Source of the DNA: Alkalibacillus filiformis
GTDB taxonomy: Bacteria; Bacillota; Bacilli; Bacillales; Alkalibacillaceae
DNA: 64,000 bases
Assembly: GCF_030814115.1 (NCBI RefSeq)
Contig: NZ_JAUSUP010000005.1
Location: forward strand, 62,001 to 126,000
Direction: 5' to 3'
Of the stretch, positions 16,678 through 24,678 are shown piece after piece; position 1 is the stretch's first letter; each line of letters begins with the position of its first letter. A program made the position numbers and the translations under genes. The notes beneath the pieces are model-generated. The model was not told where the DNA came from. It searched no databases and saw only the letters and a program-made list of their open reading frames with translations.

Positions 16678-17004
16678 TTGTCTCAAAATGAAAATATAGA
16701 CCCAAAAATGGTTTCTGATGAGGAGCCAGTAGTACCCCGTACGAACTCTGAAAAAGAACAGATGCTCAATCGATTAAAACGAATTGAAGGCCAAGTACGA
16801 GGCTTACAAAAAATGATTGAAGAAGACCGTTATTGTGTCGATGTATTAGTTCAAATATCTGCAGTGAATGCGGCATTAAACAAAGTTGGTTACTCCATGA
16901 TGGAACGTCATGCGAGAATGTGTGTCCACCAAGCAGCCAAGCAAGGTGAAGGGGACGAATATATGGAAGAATTAATGAAAGTCGTGCAACAATATACAAA
17001 ATAA
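16678..17004 (+). CDS. csoR: Copper-sensing repressor CsoR
   Basis: All-helical Cu(I)-responsive repressor of the copper efflux operon. TTG 16678 is chosen with AGGAGGTG 7 nt upstream. In the 108-residue protein the ligands Cys53, His78 and Cys82 have the same spacing as the known CsoR triad (25 and 4 residues apart). The DNA-facing helix NRLKRIEGQVRGLQKMI is conserved. It lies 14 nt before copA and directly behind a CsoR operator. A copZ chaperone gene, usual in Bacillus, is absent between or beside the two. Confidence 0.93.
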   Translation: MSQNENIDPKMVSDEEPVVPRTNSEKEQMLNRLKRIEGQVRGLQKMIEEDRYCVDVLVQISAVNAALNKVGYSMMERHARMCVHQAAKQGEGDEYMEELMKVVQQYTK

Positions 17005-17018
17005 AGGGAGGTGCAACG

Positions 17019-19418
17019 ATGAAAGAAACAAGATTAAACGTGGAAGGAATGACGTGTGCAGCCTGTTCAACACGAATAGAAAAAGTACTTAACAAAATGG
17101 ATGGGGTTGAGGCAAACGTTAACCTTTCAATGGAACGAGCGGATGTTAAGTATGATGAGGATCAAGTCTCTGTTGATGATGTCGTTGAGAAGATTGATAA
17201 ATTAGGTTACGGCGTTAAAGAAGAAAAGGTTGAGCTTGATATTAAAGGCATGACATGTGCAGCCTGTTCAACGCGAATAGAAAAAGGTTTAGCTCGAATG
17301 GATGGTATTAGTGAAGCGAATATCAACTTAACGACAGAGTCAGGAACCATTTCTTATACCCCTGGAATGGTATCGGTAGATGATATTCAAGAGAAAGTTA
17401 AGAAGTTAGGTTTTGAAGCTTTATTGAAACAAGACCAAGAAGAAAAAGAGTCTTCTAAAGAAAAAGAAATCCGAAAGCAAAAGGTCAAATTTATAATTGC
17501 GGCGATTTTCTCTGCACCGTTACTTTTAACGATGCTTGGTCACATGCCATTTGAGACGAATTTGTCTGCCCCTGCTTGGATTGAATATCCTTGGACCCAG
17601 TTTGTTTTAGCATCTGTCGTTCAGTTTTATATTGGTGCGCAGTTTTATAAAGGGGCATACCGCTCACTTACAAATAAAAGTGCCAACATGGACGTATTAG
17701 TCGCATTAGGTACGACTGCAGCATTCATGTACAGTTTCGTTCAATCAGTGTTATGGCAAATGGGAGTTGTACATCATGCTGAACTTTATTACGAAGCGAG
17801 TGCGATTATTATTACACTTGTTGTACTTGGTAAGTATTTAGAAGCAGTTGCCAAAGGACGTACAACAGTTGCGATTACGCAATTGCTTAATTTACAAGCA
17901 AAAGAAGCAACCGTGTTAAGAAACGGTGAAGAAGTTCAAGTTCCTGTAGAAGAAGTTCAAGTCGGTGATCATATCGTCGTAAGACCAGGTGAAAAGATTC
18001 CGGTGGACGGAGAAGTAGTTGAAGGAACGACTTCGATTGATGAATCGATGATTACTGGTGAGGCCATTCCAGTCGATAAGCAACAAGAATCTACAGTAAT
18101 TGGTTCAACGATTAACAAAAACGGTACCATTACAATGGTTGCAGAAAAAGTCGGAAAAGATACAGCTTTAGCAGGTATCATTAAAATCGTTGAAGATGCT
18201 CAAGGGTCTAAAGCTCCTATACAAAGAATGGTTGATAAAATATCAAGTATCTTCGTTCCAATCGTTGTCGTCATTGCGATTATAACATTTGCCGTTTGGT
18301 TCTTTATCGTTAATCCAGGCGTTTGGGCACCTGCTCTTACAGCGTCGGTAGCAGTACTTGTGATTGCTTGTCCGTGTGCTTTAGGACTTGCGACACCAAC
18401 TTCAATCATGGTTGGTACAGGACGTGGTGCTGAAAATGGTATTCTGTTTAAAGGTGGCGAGTACTTAGAAGGTACTCAAGGTATTCAAGCTGTATTATTA
18501 GATAAAACAGGTACGATTACAGAAGGTCGTCCACGTGTTACAGATGTTCAAACAATCTCAGGTGATGAACGTGACTTTGCATTAATCGCGTCAGCTGAGA
18601 AGCGCTCTGAACATCCATTAGCTGAAGCGGTTGTTGCTTATGCAACAGAACAGGATGTTGAAGTAAACAACCCTAATCAGTTTGAAGCCATTACAGGGCA
18701 CGGTGTTCAAGCTTCGATTGACGAATCAAACGTATTAGTCGGAACTCGTAAATTGTTAACTGAACAAGGTATTGAGGTTACTGAAGCAGAAGAAGTGTTA
18801 CAACAGTTTGAAGACGACGGAAAGACTGCTGTTTTAGCGGCGATCGACGGTCAATTACGATTTGTTATTGCGATTGCAGATACTGTTAAATCAACATCTA
18901 AGCAAGCGATCGAAACGCTACAAAATGACGAGATTGACGTTTATATTATGACAGGTGATAACAAAAGAACAGCTAGTGCCGTTGCACGTGAAGTTGGGAT
19001 TCCTGAAGAAAATGTGATTGCAGAAGTATTACCGCAGCATAAAGCTGATCAAGTTGAAAAACTACAACAAGAAGGTAAAAAAGTTGCGATGGTTGGTGAC
19101 GGGATTAACGATGCCCCTGCATTAGCAATGGCGGATATTGGTATGGCAATTGGAACTGGTACCGATGTCGCAATTGAAGCGGCAGACGTCACACTAGTTG
19201 GTGGCGACTTAAACAACATTCCGAAAGCGATCAAGTTAAGTAAAAAGACAATGCGAAACATTCGTCAAAACTTATTCTGGGCATTCTTCTATAACTCAGC
19301 AAGCATCCCAGTTGCGGCATTGGGCTTCTTAGCACCTTGGGTAGCTGGTGCAGCTATGGCGTTTAGTTCAGTTTCAGTTTTAACGAATTCATTAAGACTT
19401 AAAAGACAGAATATCTAA
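17019..19418 (+). CDS. copA: Copper-exporting P1B-type ATPase CopA
   Basis: Membrane pump that exports Cu(I). Two N-terminal heavy-metal domains carry MTCAACSTRIEK (Cys13/Cys16 and Cys80/Cys83). Eight membrane helices are expected. The transmembrane copper site Cys451-Pro-Cys453 (IACPCALGLATP) is present, as are the phosphorylated Asp495 in DKTGT, the SEHPLAEA nucleotide-binding histidine, TGDNKRTA and VGDGINDAPALA. The 799-residue length is normal for a two-HMA CopA. Start ATG 17019 follows AAGGGAGGTG. Co-transcribed with csoR and ended by a strong terminator. Confidence 0.96.
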   Translation: MKETRLNVEGMTCAACSTRIEKVLNKMDGVEANVNLSMERADVKYDEDQVSVDDVVEKIDKLGYGVKEEKVELDIKGMTCAACSTRIEKGLARMDGISEANINLTTESGTISYTPGMVSVDDIQEKVKKLGFEALLKQDQEEKESSKEKEIRKQKVKFIIAAIFSAPLLLTMLGHMPFETNLSAPAWIEYPWTQFVLASVVQFYIGAQFYKGAYRSLTNKSANMDVLVALGTTAAFMYSFVQSVLWQMGVVHHAELYYEASAIIITLVVLGKYLEAVAKGRTTVAITQLLNLQAKEATVLRNGEEVQVPVEEVQVGDHIVVRPGEKIPVDGEVVEGTTSIDESMITGEAIPVDKQQESTVIGSTINKNGTITMVAEKVGKDTALAGIIKIVEDAQGSKAPIQRMVDKISSIFVPIVVVIAIITFAVWFFIVNPGVWAPALTASVAVLVIACPCALGLATPTSIMVGTGRGAENGILFKGGEYLEGTQGIQAVLLDKTGTITEGRPRVTDVQTISGDERDFALIASAEKRSEHPLAEAVVAYATEQDVEVNNPNQFEAITGHGVQASIDESNVLVGTRKLLTEQGIEVTEAEEVLQQFEDDGKTAVLAAIDGQLRFVIAIADTVKSTSKQAIETLQNDEIDVYIMTGDNKRTASAVAREVGIPEENVIAEVLPQHKADQVEKLQQEGKKVAMVGDGINDAPALAMADIGMAIGTGTDVAIEAADVTLVGGDLNNIPKAIKLSKKTMRNIRQNLFWAFFYNSASIPVAALGFLAPWVAGAAMAFSSVSVLTNSLRLKRQNI

Positions 19419-19422
19419 AAGC

Positions 19423-19460
19423 AAGAAGCCACTTCCAATTAGGAGTGGCTTCTTACTTTT
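19423..19460 (+). terminator. Terminator after copA
   Basis: AAGAAGCCACT pairs with AGTGGCTTCTT around a 10-nt loop, followed by a T-rich run. Confidence 0.85.
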
Positions 19461-19660
19461 CTAAAACGGCGGAATCCTTGTCACAAGAGGTGTGTAATAG
19501 GGTGTTCGCCTTGTTAAGATTAACTTCTCTTGGTCTAACCACCAATCAGAAAGCATTGTTTTAAACTGATTTGTTAAAACTTCTTCATCACTCTCGGAAG
19601 CAATGACAGTTTGATCATTAAGGTAGTTTTGATCAAGGTTATAGATGGCACTTCTTCATG
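19461..19660 (-). pseudogene. Remnant of a phospholipase D-like C-terminus (tentative)
   Basis: On the minus strand an open stretch with no start reads IYNLDQNYLNDQTVIASE followed by SDEEVLTNQFKTMLSDWW and stops at 19461. The pattern (S-x-Y-N-L-D then a charged C-terminal helix) resembles the end of phospholipase D/cardiolipin synthase-type proteins. An in-frame stop lies immediately upstream and no catalytic HKD motif remains. It may be a decayed gene; identification is weak. Confidence 0.35.
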
Positions 19661-19689
19661 GTGCCCGCCATTAGCGATTACTTTTGAAG

Positions 19690-21114
19690 TTATTGTGTAG
19701 GGTTGTTACCATTGCCATTCCCATTACCACCACGATTATTTTTCGTTAAAACTTTTAACCCTTGTCCCATATCAGATGCTAAAACAAAGTTTCGGTCTAC
19801 AAACACGCCCCAAACGTTAGCTTGGTCTGACTTGTATTGCCCGATTTGAGTTGGGTTAGCCGGGTCAGTAATATCAACTGCATATACCCCACCAGCATAG
19901 TGAGAAAGGTAAAGAGTATTACCTCTTACTTTAGGGTCGTGAACGGTATTAGCAAATGTCGCACCGTCTTCAACTTGGAAAGTTAAGTCTGTCGTGAATT
20001 CACTTAGTAGCTCTGGGTTAGTAGGGTCTTTAATATCGAAAATGCGCGTGTACCCATAAGCTTCTTCATATCCATCACGGACTGGGACATAAACTTCCCT
20101 AGTCTCAATTAGAACATTTCCGCCTTTAGCTACAGTAGCTGAGTGAGCAGCACCTTGTTGATCAGAGGCAAAGTCTGTACGGCCTAAGTACTCAGGGTTT
20201 TCAGGATCTTCAATGTCAAAAATGATCGTCCCTAAATCCCACATTGATACATAAGCGTGTTTACCGTTGTTGTCCGTTATAACACTGTGAGCGAATACAG
20301 GTCTTGTTTTGCCGTCCGGAGACTCCCAGTGGTAACCGTTAAAATTGTCTGAAACCTCGGGTAACATTCTCGGGTCAAATTGCCACAATGTTTCAGGGTT
20401 TTTAGGGTCTGATACATCAACAATTTGAAAGTCATGTTCTTCTCCACCACTGTAGATGTCTGCATATGGATTTGCTGTTAGTACGAGTGCTCGATTTCCT
20501 TGGGTTGTCATATAAAGTTCGTGAGTACCGCGCGTTTCACTAAATACTTCCCAATACCCCATTTTTTCAGGATTATAAGGGTCTGTTACATCATAAAGTA
20601 GAAAACCTCCAGAAGTATCTGCATGACGATTTAATTGTTGAACACTTACAACGGCTAAGTCACCGTTGAAATCAGGTGTGTTCACTGATTTAACTATTAC
20701 TTTCTCATGCCATGTACCCGGAACATCATCGTGAGCGAAGACAGCTACTTCTTCAGGGTTTTCAGGGTCTTGTAAATCAAAGACACGAACCCCGCCATCA
20801 CCGCCACCTGCTGTGTGAGTTCCTACATAGGCAAAACCTTTATGTGAATATACATCTGCTGCATTGTTTTGAATACCATCTCGAATTTGTTCGAGTTGTA
20901 AAGAGGCGGCTTCATTTAAGAATTGAACGTTTTTATCACCTTCAATAAGTGGTGATCCTAGTGATTCAAGCTCCTCTTCTGTGAATACTGTTCTTTCTCC
21001 TTTCTCTGCACCTGACTCATCGAACTCATCATGTGCAAAAACAGTTGGTGAAAAGCTTGAAAAGACAAGGGCGCCTGACAATGCTGAAGTCATTAGGATA
21101 CTTCGTTTTTTCAT
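19690..21114 (-). CDS. Secreted LVIVD-repeat beta-propeller protein
   Basis: An exported protein of 474 residues. ATG 21114 is chosen because GGAGGT sits 6 nt upstream; the ATG at 21120 abuts it. A signal peptide of about 28 residues ends at TVFA. The mature part has at least six repeats of the LVIVD type, each an aromatic/hydrophobic-D-x-x-DP-x-NPE core (VRVFDLQDPENPEE, FLLYDVTDPYNPEK, FQIVDVSDPKNPET, IIFDIEDPENPEY, TRIFDIKDPTNPEL, VYAVDITDPANPT). This suggests a propeller on the cell surface or in the medium. It ends in a G/N-rich tail. No anchor motif or enzyme residues are seen; an adhesive or binding role is inferred. Confidence 0.85.
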   Translation of the reverse strand: MKKRSILMTSALSGALVFSSFSPTVFAHDEFDESGAEKGERTVFTEEELESLGSPLIEGDKNVQFLNEAASLQLEQIRDGIQNNAADVYSHKGFAYVGTHTAGGGDGGVRVFDLQDPENPEEVAVFAHDDVPGTWHEKVIVKSVNTPDFNGDLAVVSVQQLNRHADTSGGFLLYDVTDPYNPEKMGYWEVFSETRGTHELYMTTQGNRALVLTANPYADIYSGGEEHDFQIVDVSDPKNPETLWQFDPRMLPEVSDNFNGYHWESPDGKTRPVFAHSVITDNNGKHAYVSMWDLGTIIFDIEDPENPEYLGRTDFASDQQGAAHSATVAKGGNVLIETREVYVPVRDGYEEAYGYTRIFDIKDPTNPELLSEFTTDLTFQVEDGATFANTVHDPKVRGNTLYLSHYAGGVYAVDITDPANPTQIGQYKSDQANVWGVFVDRNFVLASDMGQGLKVLTKNNRGGNGNGNGNNPTQ

Positions 21115-21249
21115 ACACATACCTCCAAAATTAAATTTAGTGAATATTCACTCTATTCAATAGTTTAATAGATTTGGAAGAAAAAGTTAACATGAAGATA
21201 GACTTATTATTTCGACAGTCTAATTAACTAGATATTGTAAAAGTTTAAC

Positions 21250-21280
21250 AAAAAAGTGACCGTCATTGGACGGCCACTTC
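21250..21280 (-). terminator. Terminator after yfhD
   Basis: On the minus strand GTGGCCGTC pairs with GACGGTCAC around CAAT, followed by six T. Confidence 0.8.
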
Positions 21281-21286
21281 ATCATT

Positions 21287-21478
21287 TTAAGATTTACGAC
21301 GGTTATGTTGGTGTTGACTCGAACGTTGATCTGCAGCTTCTGCTCGACGTTGAGCTTCAATGTCAGCACTATCAGCTAATTCTTCTGCAAACTCTACATC
21401 ACGCGCTTCTAGCTGTTCACTTTTCGGTGTTTGACCTAAAGGTTTGCGGCTTTTACCTTTGTGTTCATCTCTACCCAT
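21287..21478 (-). CDS. yfhD: Small YfhD-family protein
   Basis: A 63-residue, strongly hydrophilic protein without cysteines or membrane segments. The opening MGRDEHKGKSR, then LGQTPKSEQ and the conserved DVEFAEELADSADIEAQRRA match the Bacillus YfhD family, whose function is unknown. Start ATG 21478 follows GAGGTGATC. It is monocistronic. Confidence 0.8.
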   Translation of the reverse strand: MGRDEHKGKSRKPLGQTPKSEQLEARDVEFAEELADSADIEAQRRAEAADQRSSQHQHNRRKS

Positions 21479-21586
21479 CTTAAGATCACCTCACTTATTA
21501 TTTAGTACAAATGTAGTATGCGATGATATGGTGTGAGTTATGTTGTTCATCCTATTTTTTCGTACCATTACTTTAGTCTGAATAAT

Positions 21587-21615
21587 TTGAATTGTTCTTT
21601 TTGCTTCGTCATAAT
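21587..21615 (+). promoter_or_regulatory. Promoter of the cysteine hydrolase gene
   Basis: TTGAAT (21587-21592), 17-nt spacer, CATAAT (21610-21615), about 30 nt before the ribosome site. Confidence 0.6.
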
Positions 21616-21646
21616 AAATATAAATGGTTTTAGAAAGGGTGGATTG

Positions 21647-22549
21647 ATGAATACTAAATTTGAACAAATCATTAACCGTCATGCTATAGGTCATTATGAA
21701 AAGATTGATTTCAATGAAGTGCATTCTTTAGCAAGTCAAGAAGAATTAAATGATGCTAAGCAAGATGAGGAGAAGGTGTTGTTTTTAGGGATCGATTTGC
21801 AAAACGATTTTCTGGAAGAAGGCGCATTGGGAGTGCCGGGGTCGCACGAAGATGTTCATGCGATCACGCGTTTTATTTACCGTAACTTATACAGTATTAC
21901 AAATATAGCCGTTTCATTAGATACTCATGCGATGAAGCAAATATTCCATCCATCTTGGTGGATTGATCAAAAGGGGAATCACCCGAAGCCTTTAACTATT
22001 ATTACAGTCGCAGATGTTGAAGCAGGTAAGTGGACACCACTGTATGAACACGATAAGAGCATTCAATATGTGAAAGGGTTAGAACGGCAAGGTCTGAAAC
22101 AACTGTGCATTTGGCCATTTCATTGTATAGAAGGGACGCCAGGTGCTGCATTAGAAAGTCAGTTTTCGAAACTGATTCATTTTCATTCGATCGTTCGAAA
22201 TACAGAAGTGAAAAAGGTCGTTAAAGGCCTAGACCCTCTAAGTGAGAAATACGGAATTATTGAGCCAGAATATAGTCAGGACGACCAAACGGATTATGGT
22301 TTACTTCATTATATTGGTCAGTTTGATAAGGTTATTATAGCTGGGGAAGCGGAATCACATTGTGTTTTTGAGTCAGTAAGGCAAATTGCTGAACACTTTG
22401 CGACAAATGATTTAACACACAACATTTATGTATTGAAAGACGGAATGAGTTGTATTCCAAGCTTTGAAGAGGAGACTGAGAAGGGTTGGAAACAATTATC
22501 TGACAAATACGGTGTTAAACTTGTAGAATCAAGTGAGCTTAATTTGTAG
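21647..22549 (+). CDS. Isochorismatase-like cysteine hydrolase (nicotinamidase-related)
   Basis: Hydrolase of the isochorismatase/nicotinamidase fold. ATG 21647 is chosen with AAAGGGTGG upstream; the frame runs further 5' without a ribosome site. The catalytic aspartate is in LFLGIDLQNDFLEEGALGVPG, a lysine candidate lies in the central region, and the nucleophilic cysteine is in IIAGEAESHCVFESVRQ. SLDTHAMKQIFHPSWW supplies histidines in the place of the metal site. At 300 residues it is longer than typical PncA (about 180-210), mainly from an N-terminal extension and inserted loops. Nicotinamide as substrate is possible but unproven. Confidence 0.8.
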   Translation: MNTKFEQIINRHAIGHYEKIDFNEVHSLASQEELNDAKQDEEKVLFLGIDLQNDFLEEGALGVPGSHEDVHAITRFIYRNLYSITNIAVSLDTHAMKQIFHPSWWIDQKGNHPKPLTIITVADVEAGKWTPLYEHDKSIQYVKGLERQGLKQLCIWPFHCIEGTPGAALESQFSKLIHFHSIVRNTEVKKVVKGLDPLSEKYGIIEPEYSQDDQTDYGLLHYIGQFDKVIIAGEAESHCVFESVRQIAEHFATNDLTHNIYVLKDGMSCIPSFEEETEKGWKQLSDKYGVKLVESSELNL

Positions 22550-22600
22550 GAATTGTGTCAATTCCCCAGGAAATAGCTAGAATTTGTCGTTGGAAGGAGA

Positions 22601-23299
22601 ATGACGTTGCGGACAATTGGAATTATTGGCGGAATGAGTTGGGAATCGACAGTTTCATACTATCAACAGATCAATCGTGAAGTGAAACATCGATTAGGTG
22701 GTTTGCATTCAGCGGAATGTATCATCTATAGTGTCGATTTTGCAGAGATCGAGAAATGCCAGTCTGAAGGTAGGTGGAGTGATTCGGGAGATAGGTTAGC
22801 AGAAGTGACGAAAAAACTTGAAAGCGCTGGAGCAGAATTAATCATTTTAGCAACAAACACGATGCATAAAATGATTGACTATGTTGAAGGGATGACGGAT
22901 CTTCCAGTTATTCATATTGCAGATGCGACTGCAGAAAAGATAAAAGAAGATGATGTTAGTTCGATTGCTTTATTAGGAACACAATATACGATGGAGCAAG
23001 ATTTTTATAAAGGTCGGGTGCGTGAATATGGTATTGATGTTACTGTTCCGACACATGAAGAGCAAAAGAAAGTGAATGAGATTATCTTCAATGAACTTGT
23101 CTTGGGTGAACTGAAACAGGAGTCGAAACAATACTACTTAGAAGTGATCGAACGTTTACAACAAAAAGGAGCAAAAGCTGTCATATTAGGTTGTACTGAG
23201 ATAGGACTACTCATAAGTCAAACGGATCTAGACATGCCAGTCTATGATACATCAAAGATCCATGTCCAAAAGGCAGTTGAATACGCATTGGGAGAATAA
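22601..23299 (+). CDS. Aspartate/glutamate racemase family protein
   Basis: Cofactor-independent amino acid racemase family, 232 residues. IGIIGGMSWESTVSYYQQIN opens the protein and the second catalytic site GCTEIGLLI has its cysteine. The first catalytic position reads ATNTMHK, with threonine where classical aspartate racemases have cysteine, as in the E. coli YgeA subgroup. Start ATG 22601 follows GGAAGGAGA. It is 51 nt behind the cysteine hydrolase and may be co-transcribed. Broad-specificity racemase activity is possible. Confidence 0.85.
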   Translation: MTLRTIGIIGGMSWESTVSYYQQINREVKHRLGGLHSAECIIYSVDFAEIEKCQSEGRWSDSGDRLAEVTKKLESAGAELIILATNTMHKMIDYVEGMTDLPVIHIADATAEKIKEDDVSSIALLGTQYTMEQDFYKGRVREYGIDVTVPTHEEQKKVNEIIFNELVLGELKQESKQYYLEVIERLQQKGAKAVILGCTEIGLLISQTDLDMPVYDTSKIHVQKAVEYALGE

Positions 23300-23313
23300 A
23301 TTTCCCATCATAG

Positions 23314-23727
23314 CTATTTACCGCGTTTCTTTCGCACCCATTCGTCACAAAACCATAAAACTATAGCAGCAAACAAAGCACCAAAGAAAAATGGGTACAT
23401 ATTTGTCCAATACTCTATGAAGTCGTTAAATAACGTACTTGGGTCTGCTAAAATTCCGAGTATAAATATAAAGCTTATTCCGGACAGGACGTGAAACCAA
23501 AAGGAATATTGGCGTCGTTTAACTTCAGTCATTTTTCGGGTTAACCAATCAGATAGGACAGATGCTGGAATGCCGAAAGAGAATAGACCACCAATGACAT
23601 AAAGTGCGATTATTGGTAATAAAACGGATAGAAACATTCCGCCATTCGTTAAATATAAAACAGCGGTTAGTGTCGGTGTTAGTATAACCGAAGCGAGTAA
23701 AAAGGCGAGAAATTTTCTAAGAAGCAT
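23314..23727 (-). CDS. Four-helix membrane protein of unknown function
   Basis: A 137-residue protein with four hydrophobic segments and a basic C-terminus (DEWVRKKRGK). LYVIGGLFSFGIPASVLSDWLTRK resembles the UPF0715-type small membrane proteins of Bacillus (for example YwlA), but the match is by eye only. Start ATG 23727 follows GTAGGTG. It is convergent with the racemase and divergent from the next surface-protein gene. Confidence 0.6.
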   Translation of the reverse strand: MLLRKFLAFLLASVILTPTLTAVLYLTNGGMFLSVLLPIIALYVIGGLFSFGIPASVLSDWLTRKMTEVKRRQYSFWFHVLSGISFIFILGILADPSTLFNDFIEYWTNMYPFFFGALFAAIVLWFCDEWVRKKRGK

Positions 23728-23803
23728 AAAATCACCTACTTGATTAAATATAGCATTATCATATCATGGATATTAGTGATTCGATAGATTGTGAGGTTTT
23801 ATT

Positions 23804-24631
23804 TTGAGGAAGATCATATTATTGACGGTCGTTGCATTACTTCTAGTAGGAATCAATCAAAAAATTAGTGCCGAAGAGGAAGAAGGAGAAGTGTCGCTTG
23901 GCATTATGGTCCAGGGTGCTGGAGATTACAGTGGTAATATGACGTTTACAATGTCACGTGAATACGAAAACACGAGTACGACGACACAAAGTATTTCAGA
24001 AAGTTTCCAGCCGACTACCGGACATCTTCTAGGTTTAACAGTGAAGGTAGCTAACAAACCTGAAACTTTCGATGTTAATGTAGATGAAGGAACCCGACAA
24101 ACAATCGATATATCAGGTGATCTCGAGCCAGGTGAGGAGGTGCGTGTAGAGTTATTAATTGATATTCCAACATATGTTGAAGGAGGACAAAGTGGCGGCA
24201 GTAGTGGAGCAGGTTTTTCTGGACGGCTTGGCCTATTTGCTCAAAGAGATAATATATATGTTCAAGTGGTGAACGTGATGTATCAGTTTCCTCAATTCCA
24301 TAACGGAACTGAACAGAGTCATTTGCAGTTAAACCATTTCGATGAAGAACGTGGTGCCGAAAACATCGAACCAACCTTACCTGGTTCTAATGTTTTGACT
24401 AGTGGGCAGTGGCTCGTCATAGACGAGGGAACTAATCATGAGCATCTAAGAGACAGAAATAATAAAACCGATTTAAATGAGGCTGTAAGAGGTGATTTAA
24501 ATATCGCTTATAATGTACAGTTAAATACTTCACCTAACATTTGGACATACGTTGCGATCGGGATCGCTTTTATATCGCTTATTGTAAGCGTGTCATTAGT
24601 TATGTATGTAAGGAAGTTAAAAATACAATAA
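23804..24631 (+). CDS. Orphan exported protein with C-terminal membrane anchor
   Basis: A 275-residue protein of unrecognised family. TTG 23804 is the only sensible start. It has a signal peptide of about 23 residues (ending ISA), then an acidic start (EEEEGEVSLGIMVQGAGDYSG) and a beta-rich extracellular region with several N-x-T/S sites. There is a glycine/serine turn, GGQSGGSSGAGFSG, near residue 128. A C-terminal membrane helix (residues about 247-268) is followed by RKLKIQ. The protein should sit on the outer face of the membrane with a short cytoplasmic tail. There is no sortase motif and no enzyme motif. Confidence 0.7.
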   Translation: MRKIILLTVVALLLVGINQKISAEEEEGEVSLGIMVQGAGDYSGNMTFTMSREYENTSTTTQSISESFQPTTGHLLGLTVKVANKPETFDVNVDEGTRQTIDISGDLEPGEEVRVELLIDIPTYVEGGQSGGSSGAGFSGRLGLFAQRDNIYVQVVNVMYQFPQFHNGTEQSHLQLNHFDEERGAENIEPTLPGSNVLTSGQWLVIDEGTNHEHLRDRNNKTDLNEAVRGDLNIAYNVQLNTSPNIWTYVAIGIAFISLIVSVSLVMYVRKLKIQ

Positions 24632-24635
24632 AGTA

Positions 24636-24668
24636 AAAAGAGGAAAACGGGCGTTCGCTTTCCTCTTT
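24636..24668. terminator. Bidirectional terminator
   Basis: AAAGAGGAAA pairs with TTTCCTCTTT around a 12-nt loop; serves the plus-strand surface protein and the minus-strand hydroxylase. Confidence 0.75.
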
Positions 24669-24678
24669 AAAAGGTTGA

